Shown here: positions 12,216 through 22,055 of the stretch, one piece after another | Layout: each line of letters starts with the position of its first letter | Numbering within the stretch: the stretch's first letter is position 1 | Program-made: the position numbers and the translations under genes | NCBI GenBank assembly: GCA_021399445.1 | Contig: JAJTUQ010000003.1 | Span: 5,828,001-5,892,000 of the forward strand | DNA from: Xylogone sp. PMI_703 | Lineage: Eukaryota; Ascomycota; Leotiomycetes | DNA: 64,000 nucleotides | Direction of reading: 5' to 3' | Notes under the pieces: generated by a model | The model's input: only the letters and a program-made list of their open reading frames with translations | Databases searched by the model: none | What the model was told of the DNA's origin: nothing

Positions 12216-13275
12216 TTAGATCGGTGGTACCAGAGTAACGCGATTCTTCAGAGTTGACAGATCTACGTTCTTTAATTCTTTGATATACGGATCAAAAAAT
12301 TTGTTCAAGCGCTGTTCAAGCCACTGAGGATTCTCATCGGCAGGAAAATGACCAGCCTGCGGGACGATATCTAACACGGTGTGACGCCCTATAGGGCCCC
12401 ATACGGAATTCAGAACAGATGCAAGACTAGCCTCGCCAGCCATCGCGAGGAACGGCAAGGTGAGAGGCTTTTGATTCAGTGCATCGAAAAATGCAGCGTC
12501 TAGACCCATGGTCCTTGCCGCGAAATCGCCAAACATAGCTCTGAGGCCACCGGGCTTCCGTAAACTGTCAACCACGCGGTCTATCGCGTCTGCCGGAAAT
12601 CCTGATAGCCCGGTATACGAAGCATGGAAGAAGAATGAGAGTACAACCTCACGTTCACGGCCGCTCATGAAGCGCTCGGCTTCATCTGGCACAGCCCAGG
12701 CAGCAAGCGGCCATAACCCATATGTATCCCACGTATAAGCAGGCGTCCATGCTTGCTCGTAACCGTGACCCGGAAGCCCATACTCGACAACGCCTAGCGC
12801 AGCAACCAAAGAAGGTCTCTTCATGGCAAGCGCTACTGCGGCGCCACTTCCCTTGTCATGCGCGAACACATTGGCTTTAGTGATGTTGAGGTAATCGAGT
12901 AACCCTGCGAGATCAGAGGCCATAGCCTCTGATGTGTAGTTATCGTCAGGCGGGATCGTGCTGTCGCCCATGCCACGGTTATCCGGTGCGATCACCGTAT
13001 ATTTCTCAGCCATCATCGGGCCTAATAGACGCCAGGTTATCTTATGAGGTTAGTTAGTTGCCATTGTAAATATTATGAGTAGAGGGTCATACGCTGTGTT
13101 GAGGGTTGCCGTGTACAAGCAACAGTGGTGGCCCTCTTCCGGCGTAGCGGTAGTGCATGGTAATATTGTTGACTACTACTCGGCCGTGCTCCCAGTCGTC
13201 CCAGTTTGAAGCTGTTGCCGCTACTGAGCTGGCAAGTAAGAGAGTTACGAGTGAACTAATCCGAGGATAGAACAT
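12216..13275 (-). CDS. Secreted alpha/beta hydrolase, epoxide hydrolase/dehalogenase-like, 2 exons
   Basis: Model: complement(12216..13040, 13093..13275), 335 aa. Residues 1-21 form a signal peptide (hydrophobic TLLLASSVAATA), so it is probably extracellular. HGNPQHS at 55-61 is the oxyanion motif. AHDKGSGAA puts an Asp nucleophile at 123, the mark of epoxide hydrolases and haloacid dehalogenases rather than Ser esterases. DNRGMGDS is the usual strand/turn, and AGHFPADENP supplies the catalytic His292. The 52 bp intron (13041-13092) joins HS|ITWRLLGP in phase 0. The coding sequence is visibly richer in GC (many GCG, CGC, GCC codons) than its neighbours, which could mean a different origin or stronger codon selection. 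Confidence 0.9.
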
Positions 13276-14613
13276 TGCGGTGGTATTGCACTATGTTGTT
13301 TGTCTGATGTCTATTGAAAAGAATAAGGAAAACCTGCGGCTCCCAGCTTTATATTAACCACTTCATGACCTACGGTAAGCGGCGGGCAGCTCATGTCCGC
13401 AGTTCTACACTCAGTTGCGACGTTTTGTATTCTTGATCTACCATTTTCGGACAGAGCATTTCCGCAAGAGGCATATACTGATGTAGAATTAACACCACAA
13501 TCGATATATCGCCGCTACATCGAGACCCCTTGCTAAAGGAAGTCGAGAAATCGGTCATCAAAATGCCCTTACAGGATAGGAGGAACGTCGTTAATAGAAT
13601 GGCATCATTCATTTTCATAAGCAGTCCTTATCACCGCTTTTACACGCGATTTCATATTTTCTTGGCATGCGGTTTTATATGGGGATGAGTGCTTACGTGT
13701 TGACACGCTTACAGTAGTAGTATTTCAGTGAAATTTCACCGGATTTCACGGACCTATGACAACGAGCTGGCTACACTTAGCTTCGTGATGATAGATTTAG
13801 TATACAAAGTTAAATTTATCTTTTACATAAGAATGCCATGAATTTAAGTCGATTCAGCAATTCCATGCAACTAACATGTCTAAAATGAATAACTAGATAG
13901 ATCCTGTAAGATCTCACATCTACCAGAGTTAGCCTAGCTGAGTCCATATTAGATTTCTCTAATTACACAAGGATCTTGAATTCCTTTGCATGGGTGGCTG
14001 ATGACATAAGGTCCGTCCCACCCCTGATGGTCTAACTCTGGTAAATTTGAGTGACCACGGTAGACTTAGACCAAGACCTAGATAAATAACAAGATTATTG
14101 ATGACCGGGAGTTTGCATTGCAAAAAGATCCCGTGGTTGTAGCCAAACTAGCTCTCAAGTCAGAAGAATTCGCCGCTCGCCCGAAATCGAGTCGGTTTTT
14201 GGCATTGGTGAGCAAGGAGGTCTAAGCGCGAGCTGAAAAAGCATAAAAGGGCGTCAAGTCCCCCTCTATGCTCTCCAAGCTCTTCAGGCCTTTCGCACCT
14301 GAAAGAATTGCGACCTTTTTCACCCACCCTCCCCCTTCCCTGTTTGTTAGTATGCCTTGCATGTAGATAGATCGCACAACTGTACAGTCCGCTATGGTCA
14401 CCCACGCAGTGGGGTCCTAGGACAGTCACAGGCTCCCTAGTTAGCTGTAGTTAGGAGGTCTTTGGTTTCGGTTCAGCGCTTGATCGCCTTCTGCGCTCCC
14501 CTGGAGCAAGATCAAACACTGGGAGCCTGGTGCCCGCTAAAATGAAATATATGGAAAAAGCTCGTAATTCTCTCAGGTGCGAAGAAAGTGAGACGCTTAG
14601 ACCCTTAGAGACC
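13276..14613. other. Gene-poor region
   Basis: No gene is supported. A 75-codon frame at 13391-13618 (minus) has a hydrophobic start but no family. A short inverted repeat (ACCAGAGTTAG near 13923, CTAACTCTGGT near 14032) lies in the middle. The stretch 14160-14560 is GC-richer and could hide the lost 5' part of the following pseudogene, but no homologous frame could be read. Confidence 0.4.
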
Positions 14614-15294
14614 TAGCCTTGTTGGTACTCAAACATCAATCTGTAAGATTACCTATGCAGTTGACGTGTTACATGCGATTAGGGTAATCTTCTTCGCAAG
14701 ATACAGCAATAAAAACCATTACCTAGGTCATAAAGTCTTTCACCCTATCTGGAGAGAGCTACATTGCAGGAAAGCCGTTATTCAGGTCCACCCAGCTCAC
14801 ACATCTGACACAAATTCGATCAATAGCCACCAGCTACAACCGATGTTCGACTACACCGACGAGACTGGCCGTGCAGCTATGAACCTTATTCTGTCAAATA
14901 TTCTACGTTCCGTCCCGCGGTGCAAGATCGTTTTGTCACACGCTGGAGAACACCGTCGTATCTGATCTATCGCCTTGCCAGCATGCCACCCCATTCACAG
15001 TAGGTAGATCAACGGAGTGGCTCCTAGAAAAGGTGTAAGGGTTTCAGCACCGCGATATCTGTAGACCCGTTGACCCTAGGCTTGCTCACAAAGTTTGCGA
15101 GGCCAGGGTACGTTTTCTTTGGAAGAATTTTCCCAAACGCTCCTAGGGAAGGGATAAATTATTTTACCAGAAATTTAGGGGATTATGAGCTGACCGATGA
15201 TACATGGAGGCAGATCGAGTATGATTCGGCGCTATGGTTGTTTCTTCGTCTAAAGAAGATTCATCAAAGAAAACATGAACCCCAAAGTAGGTAG
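14614..15294 (+). pseudogene. Relic of an ACMSD-type amidohydrolase (decarboxylase family)
   Basis: The first piece (about 14614-14965) reads from ITYAVDVLHA through YLGHKVFHPIWREL and VIQVHPAHTSDTN to CKIVLSHAG, the metal-binding His segments of the ACMSD/amidohydrolase-2 family. Right after SHAG a one-base loss shifts the frame; the +1 frame continues sensibly as PSYLIYRLASMPP. After some stop-rich DNA, a second piece (15070-15294) shows LTKFARPGYVFFGRIFPNAP, where the conserved catalytic Asp (normally GSDFP-like) reads Ile. The N-terminal HxH part was not found. With frameshift, stops, missing start and lost Asp, this is a dead gene. An intact relative lies at 59063-60172. Confidence 0.75.
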
Positions 15295-17380
15295 GTTAAT
15301 CACTTACTTCATAAGTTACGGATAGCTCCGTTTTTGTCAGATGTCTGCTATGAGGCTACTTACAATGGAAATCATGCAGAGAACGAAGGTTGAACTGGTT
15401 GGAAATGCCGTGTAGATCTGGCCTTTGCCTTTCTTTGTAAAGCGCTCTATTTTGTTAAATTAAGTCAGTGTCTAATAAAAGTCGATAAATAGTAGAATTG
15501 TTCTCTGAAGCAAGTCAGTCGGATTCTAAGATGCATAAACGTTGGAGCGAAGGTCACCTTAGGTTTCAAAGTCGATGCACGCAGCAACCGTAGAACAGAG
15601 CAAGATCCACACATCATCTCCCAGATCATTTCTTTAAATATTGACAGTGAATGATGTTACTTGGCGAACTAAGCACAGGATGCACTTTTCCTCGGAGTTA
15701 AGAAGTATGTGTTCGCATGACACGTCAACCCCAAACGGAGCCTTCAACGTGAAAGCTAGTATAGCACAAAGAAAACTTCTCTACAGGTTGCTAAAGTAAT
15801 ATGAGTTGGCTTTGTTTGAAATTCGAAATAGTTGAAACAAGTGCGAAAAGTATCAAAAATTGATCAGTGCCTGGGAGGGGTTAGCGCAAGCCATAGAGAT
15901 ACGCCACTCTGATGGGAGCACGCTTAGGAGTAATAACATAGCAAAGGCAAAGGTGAAAGAAGATAAAGAAGCAACTAGTTCCAGGTCAAACAGTTTTTAA
16001 GTTTTAAGTACACTTGCGGCTTGTTAAGGTATCCAAACTAATGCCAAGAGTTCAGCATCATGGACTCGAGAGATGCCATTTTCCCGTTACAACCAGCTAG
16101 CCTTCCTGCAGCTCTACGGCATACAATTCGTGCGAGAAAGAAACGACGAAAGACAAAGTTTGAATGCTGGTAATCAACCATCATTGGAACTTACAGTTAG
16201 GGGGGAACATATGTCTAGTAAATTATCATTTTTCAAATTGTAGTAACAGTCATGATAAAAGCCTTGAGTTTTTAGTTTCTTCCCCTGAAAAGTATGATTG
16301 TGATGATTAACTTACAAGCACATGGATTGACTGTCTACATATAACTATATCCTTAGTTCCCTCTTATGATCCACCCATTCTTTAGTCCTCGTATTATTAG
16401 TATTGGTGGGAATAGGTATGAGCAAAGATGGAAAGTGTAGACGACCGTATAAAATGGATAGAGCCGCTCATGCGTGTGGATGGAATAAACATGCGCCAGC
16501 TAATGCCTTTACAGAAGCCAAGACGTGGGATTGTTTTGCTTGATTTTGCAAATCTCTTCCACTGGTACGGTACGGGAGGATATCAGCATAATTGGTAAGG
16601 GAGGGCTCTGCTGTTACACCGTTGTTCTAATCTGGGATTAATCACTACACAACCTACTGCTTACAATATTTGCATCCAAAACCACAGCGCTGATTATTCC
16701 CAGTGTTCCTCGGAATAATTGCCATTTCTTCTGCCTTGATACCTTATACCCTTATTATCTTAATATCCCCCACCTACTTAGGTGCCCGTCTGAAGTAAGC
16801 TTACTCGCATTAAGCCAATCGCTTGCCACGCCGTTTCTGAATAAGCTTCGCCTGGCTCGCCTGGCAGCCTGGAGACCCTTCGTTGTGACAACTCTACTGC
16901 GCGCTCTAATATTCGGTCCTTAACTGATCGGATGTAAATACGCTTATTTAGCCAAAATGCTAGTCCGCTATTGGATATAGACAAGGATTCTCGTGTAGTA
17001 CCGTGTATAGTTCTCCCTTGCTAGTGCCATATGAAATATTGCCCCAGTACTTACCGGATCGTGCGGATATAGAACTGCGGTTCGTCTAATAAACCTTAGG
17101 TGCCCCATAATGTGTAACTGTAAGGACCTCTAGGGATACGCCTATCGGTAAGACATTTGTAACTTAGGCTTAATCGGCACTTCGGTGGCTGTACATGTGC
17201 CTGCATTGATTTCATACGACGAAAAGAGAGCTATTGGTTAACATATGTTCATGCTGATAGCTCTAAAGATGTGTCAGAATTTAGTATCGAGATGGGATGA
17301 TAAAGTGCTTCCTAACCAGGCGCAGCTATTAGAGTATTTATGTCCACTCCCGATTACTGCAACGATCACCGAATAACGCA
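15295..17380. other. Long intergenic region without supported genes
   Basis: Open frames are short and lack homology. A 68-codon frame at 16778-16984 (minus) is helix-rich but has no ATG and is not recognised. No repeat pair was found by eye. Confidence 0.5.
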
Positions 17381-18382
17381 ATGCGCATTGCCATGCCCAA
17401 TCCTCTCACGGAGCGAGATTCTTTTCCAAGGCTGCAAGATGATCAAGCCGAGTTAGATGCAAAGGAGCGAAAGCGGTATCAGAACCGCCTTGCACAGAGA
17501 AACTACCGTGAGCACGCCATCTATTGCTCATGGAGGTAATCCGATTTTAAGAGATGCTGACGTTGATTGAGACAGGGCGAAACCAGAAGCAGCGCTTGCG
17601 AGCTCTCGAAGCTGTAGTCGAACAACGTACTGCTAGCGCTATGTCTTTCTTAATGACGGCTGATGGCGGGGTGTGCGGGCCAGGGAGCGACCAAGTATGG
17701 AATTTACAGATGAATGACAACCTGCCACCTATGATCAGCTACTCTAATTTGACTTCACCCAGTTCCAGGGTGAGCAACCCAACAGATAAGGTAACCCAAA
17801 CACCACTTGCAGCATTGAAGACGAAGTTATAGCTTGGCACGGAGCTCTGATCCCGCCAGGTCTGCGTCCTACATTTCGACAACGTACCTTCCAATGCAAC
17901 ATGAAGTCTAATCTAACGTTCGCTGGCAGCAGCAGGCAACTCCATACACACCGGAAGACACCTCCCTCACAGCAGCATACACCCAGACAGATTCAGGCCG
18001 GACAGCCCTTCATCGTGCCATCTGTAATGGGAACGAATCCCTAACGCAAATACTTTTGGCGCAGGGAGCCAATATTCATAAACAAGATATCAACGGCTTC
18101 ACAGCTTTACACCTTGCCGTGGAAAGTGGAAACGAGAACCTAGTTAAGCTCCTACTAGAAAATGGCATCGATCTAAACACGAAAGATACGAGAGGCCGAA
18201 CTGCACTGTTCAACGCTGTGCAAAACGAAAACGAGATTATGACGAGAATGCTTTTAGAAGCTTGTATAGATGTGAATTGTAGAGATGCGGCTGGCGAAGT
18301 AGCTCTACATCTAGCAACTGAACGTGGTCTCGAGCGTTTGGTTTTGTTGCTTCTCAAATACGGTGCACACGTGGATGCGTGA
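17381..18382 (+). CDS. bZIP-type basic region fused to ankyrin repeats (putative regulator), 3 exons
   Basis: Proposed model: join(17381..17507, 17576..17769, 17930..18382), 257 aa. Exon 1 ends and exon 2 begins inside the basic region KRYQNRLAQRNYRRNQKQR, the N-x3-A-x-R-N form typical of fungal bZIP factors; the leucine-zipper part after it is short. Exon 3 encodes about four ankyrin repeats (GRTALHRAI, GFTALHLAVESG, GRTALFNAV, GEVALHLATERG). Intron 2 is uncertain: donor GTGAGC at 17770 (or GTAACC at 17791, giving 264 aa), acceptor GCAG at 17929 with TCTAAC before it. The intron contains a coding-looking stretch in a third frame (IEDEVIAWHGALIPPGLRP), so either splicing is alternative or the gene is frameshifted. 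The start could also be the ATG at 17393. bZIP-ankyrin proteins occur in many moulds; the targets are unknown. Confidence 0.65.
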
Positions 18383-20334
18383 TTAGAATACATGATCTAC
18401 GGCATGGTGTCATGACTTTGATGGATCAGCGGACCGGAAAACGTTGATATTCTCTGTAATGAAAAAGTTTCCAGTGTATATATAGCTACAGTTAGATGAG
18501 CATGTCATATAGTTACATGTATATGAGTAGGGTCGCAAGTGGGTTACTGAATAGTCTCAGTCAAATTATGGGATGATTGTATCCTCGGAAAAGACAAATC
18601 TCTAGTTGGCAACACACGGAATTCTGATTGTAGAATTTTAGTATTGTTTGTAAACTGGTATGAACTAATACCTACGATACCCTCTTCATTGTCTCCTTAT
18701 TTCGGACTGACTGTCGAGCTGGAGGGGTCACAATATATTAAATTACGGTGACATCCATATCGCTTAGATCGGACCATCCGGGCCACCGCAAATGAAGCTA
18801 CCCATAGCACTCCCCCAGTTATTACCCAGACTGTCCATATCAGCAACTCCCGGATAGCCAATATCCTCAGGAAGGAATACATTCTGTTCTGATTTGGAGC
18901 AAATTATCAAAGTTCATTGATGGCTTTGGCTGTGTCAATCGTGCAAAGGAAACGGACTCTCCAAAATCAATTCATTGATTCATTATATAGGCAAACAGTT
19001 TACAATAATGACAACATCCATGAGTATATTCGGTGTAAATACTCCACATCCGATTCAGCTATCATCGACAATTATTACTGTTGCAGTGTTTCTTAGATCA
19101 CGTTTACGTTATAGTTACACTTTCTGTACATCAAGTTCTTCATGTCAAGCTGTTTTTTGCATTCCTCTGGTGATGGAGTAGCTGCATCTCACATTTCTCA
19201 GGGGGAGCTTACGTGTGCTAGTTGCATATGTTTTGGCCCCGTAGGCCGGAACACTAACACTTATTGTCTACGGAGGTACAGCAGTGAAGTATTCGTATAG
19301 CGCTAGCAAGGTAGACGGTTAAGCGAGGAGCTTGCCTTTATCAAGCACTAATCTTACATTTTTAATACCGGAATACTGTAGTAGTACCTCATACTTCATA
19401 TGGGCAGGACTCTCGCGTGTTCTCGCGTATTCTCGCGTATATGCCGCCCCTTGCTAGCGCTATACGAATACTTAACCGCTGTACCTCCGTAAAACGTCCG
19501 AGAATAATGGTGAGATAAGCGTAGCATTGTTTTCCCTATACCAGTGAGGCAAATGCAGGCTCAGTAAGCTAGCCGTGAAAATCTTAGTATTCTACTATCC
19601 TGTGGTGTTATATTTGTAGTACTATTGCCCCCCAATACTTATTACCTCGGCCGAAACCCTTTGTTCTAATGATTAATTTGCTCTGATCCTGGTAGACATT
19701 GCAGGTTCACAGTTGAGCTTATAAGCTCTTACATTCCTTGTCTAATCCTGGACAGGGAAATTGCAAAAATAGTGTCAAGGTTTGTGATAACCCCAGTTTT
19801 TACCCTAGAGTTGACAAAAGTTCATGGGAATAATAGGTGCGGAATAGTAATCTTCTAGGTCCACTAGTTACGTACTAATAACAGTGATAGCGACTATTGT
19901 ATCTCAGGTTTTCGTTTCTCAACTGGTAATGCGAGATTAAAACTCTCAGTAAACAATCGTATTCATCGTAATTCTCACGTCACCGAACACTTTATATTGA
20001 TATGAGTAAATGCTGACAGGTTCGTGAGTATGCCTTTCACATATACTCCACTTGCTTGAAATTACTGAGATTGCATCAGATCTATTGTTGCACATGTAGT
20101 CATTTTGTCAAATATCCTGCATCATCTCAATTGAGATCAATACTTCTCCTGTATATAAGTATCAGTTGGATACCCAGATCACCTCTTCTATTATATCCAA
20201 CAAGTCATCTAATATTAAAGAAACCTGCCTAATCTTGGTTAATGTAGGCATACACCTCAACCTTTTAAGTTCGAACGTCTCATACTAATACATCCTTCGA
20301 TATAGCCCGTCTTCACACCCAACCAACAGTCAGA
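18383..20334. other. Intergenic region with a MITE and the promoter of a small secreted protein
   Basis: Contents are the MITE at 19271-19489 and a TATATAA box at 20152-20158, about 180 bp before the next ATG, followed by a C/T-rich leader. A 61-codon minus-strand frame at 18697-18882 has one membrane-like segment but no family. Confidence 0.5.
19271..19489. mobile_element. 219 bp MITE with ~40 bp terminal inverted repeats and TA target duplication
   Basis: The left arm 19271-19310 and the reverse complement of 19450-19489 match at 38 of 40 positions, both beginning CGGAGGTACAGC. The element is flanked by TA on each side (19269-19270 and 19490-19491), the target duplication of Tc1/mariner/pogo-type transposases. 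It has no coding capacity, so it is a non-autonomous element. Inside lie three tandem copies of a 10-mer (TCTCGCGTGT, then TCTCGCGTAT twice) at 19411-19440. Each arm also contains the palindromic core TAGCGCTA. Confidence 0.88.
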
Positions 20335-20487
20335 ATGCAGTTCCAAGCAGTAGTCATTGGCCTCTTCGCCCTCGTGGCAGCAGTTGCCGCAGCACCACAA
20401 AACTCATGCTGCCAGAACTGCTTCAACACCACCCCCGAAGGTAGCTTCGACCAGGATATCTGCCTTGCTGGATGCGGAAGCTGCTAA
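20335..20487 (+). CDS. 50-residue cysteine-rich secreted peptide (effector or antimicrobial candidate)
   Basis: An intronless frame of 51 codons. Residues 1-19 form a clear signal peptide (MQFQAVVIGLFALVAAVAA) with a plausible cleavage before APQNS. The mature peptide of about 31 residues has six cysteines: CC, C, C, C and a terminal C, in the pattern CC-x2-C-x13-C-x3-C-x2-C, enough for three disulfides. Codons are strongly biased to C/G at third positions (CTC, GTG, GCC, AAC, TTC), unlike the AT-rich surroundings, which argues for a real, expressed gene. A TATATAA box lies ~180 bp upstream. No family is recognised; small secreted cysteine-rich proteins of moulds act as effectors, antimicrobial peptides or cell-surface proteins. 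Confidence 0.75.
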   Translation: MQFQAVVIGLFALVAAVAAAPQNSCCQNCFNTTPEGSFDQDICLAGCGSC

Positions 20488-21001
20488 ATGCGCAAAGCTG
20501 GCGAAGGGGGTGAGCTATGCAAACGGAACTAGTCAAAGGCTAAAAGTATCTTGCGCTAACGATTCTTTTACAGTAGTAGACGTTACATGCTGAGAAAAAG
20601 ACCGAAGTGGTTCCGTAGTTGTCAATAGATAGCTCATCAGATAATGATATGGAATCATTGACTCAAGAAAACATCCCACTGTAATGGTGATTACGCAACC
20701 TACTGCATTGCTGTGGGCTCCGTTTATGTGTTGCACTCTTAATCCCGGCATATTAGATTACCAGCAGCTAGTGTACCAGCTCGTTGATACATACTATTTG
20801 CAGACTGGGACGAGGATCGTTGCTGTCTGGTGCAGAAGTGATCCATACCGTATGTTGGGAACGGAATCCGCAATGGGGTTCTATGGCCTATATATATGGC
20901 CATACTTGCCACCATACAGTTAGTTCAGTAGTTCAATTCAGTTACCTTTCAGCTATTCAGTATATTCTATGCTATATTGCTACCACATAACCAACACCAT
21001 A

Positions 21002-21035
21002 TACCCCGGCCGACGCGGTACCCCGGCCGATGCGG
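21002..21035. repeat. 17 bp tandem duplication rich in CGG/CCG
   Basis: TACCCCGGCCGACGCGG at 21002-21018 is followed directly by TACCCCGGCCGATGCGG at 21019-21035, one mismatch, then another CCG. It is a GC island in AT-rich DNA with several CGG/CCG triplets, the half-site of Zn2Cys6 regulators. Confidence 0.7.
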
Positions 21036-21993
21036 CCGATAACAAGAGAATATGTCCGTCTAACTCAGCTGAGCCTCTCGTGCTTATATAATCCTTCCGT
21101 ACTTTCCGTAGTTGACAGGATATAATCACTAGGATTAATATCCTTGGTTGAGGGAAAATGACCCTCTGACGTGAGATGGAACGAGCTGACGAGAGGTTGT
21201 ACAAAAGAGTTACATCGTTGTGCTCGCAAAAACCTTGTAAAGTATGGTTAAATAACTAGCTCACATATCTTATTGTTTGACTATTCATTCGTACGTAAAG
21301 CAGAATTGGTGGAAAGGAACTTTCCCCCTATTATTCCAGAAATAGAACATAAATTTTACGCTTTGGATAAGGCCATACTTATTAGATCCGCTCGCCAATT
21401 GTTGCTTTCTGCACACTATGAGCTTCAGTTAATATTTAGCGCAATTCAAGGTGTTAGTGTTTATATATAATCTCGAAGATCCATCACTTCGCCTAGCAAG
21501 CCATGAGCCGACTTTGCATACATAACGTTAACCACTGGCACCTAAGTTTGCTACTAAAATTTAGTAGGGTGCGAATATCATAATATTAATCTATTCTAGT
21601 AATAGCTGGAAGAAGCAAGCTGGAGTGACGGGATAGTAGGACCATTTTTCTGACACGGCGATGCAAAAATGCACAAAATGCGCAATTAGATGCCTTATCG
21701 GGCGAAGAGATTGCTTAAGCCGTTCAAGCTTTTTATTGTCAAGTACAGGTGGAGCAAGTGTCATGGGTCGGAAATATCCACAAACTTGTAACAATTGCTT
21801 ATATTTTTGGGCAGGTAATTTGCAAATAAATGAAACATATCTCTTGCAGCAAGCCCAAATATGCAGCAATATTCAGCCATGGATGGGTCTGCTTTTAGTG
21901 CTTACCGTAGGCAAGAGCTAGTTACGGGCCGTTTTCTTGCGGCAAATGTTGCTTGATTTATTTGTCAGGCAGCAAAGGCAGAAGCATATCTCT

Positions 21994-22055
21994 CACGTGA
22001 TATGAACAATTAGCCACGTGAAGGAAGTCCACGTGATATAGATATTAGGCACGTG
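21994..22055. promoter_or_regulatory. Cluster of four CACGTG E-boxes
   Basis: CACGTG occurs at 21994, 22015, 22030 and 22050, four times in 62 bp, each followed by A. This is the core site of bHLH factors (Pho4/Cbf1/SREBP class in fungi). It lies ~1.6 kb upstream of the permease ATG. Function is inferred from density alone. Confidence 0.55.

Noticed and set aside
13391..13618. 75-codon minus-strand frame with a hydrophobic start
   Set aside because: Weak signal-like segment, only three Cys, no family, no promoter sign.
16778..16984. 68-codon helix-rich minus-strand frame
   Set aside because: No ATG start, no recognisable family, surrounded by stops.
18697..18882. 61-codon frame with one membrane-like helix; the other minus frame reads GYPGVADMDSLGNNWGS
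   Set aside because: Neither frame extends or matches a family; could be a relic but cannot be supported.
21545..21570. Perfect 8 bp hairpin CTACTAAA-A-TTTAGTAG
   Set aside because: Short and AT-rich; expected by chance and not followed by a T-run or gene.
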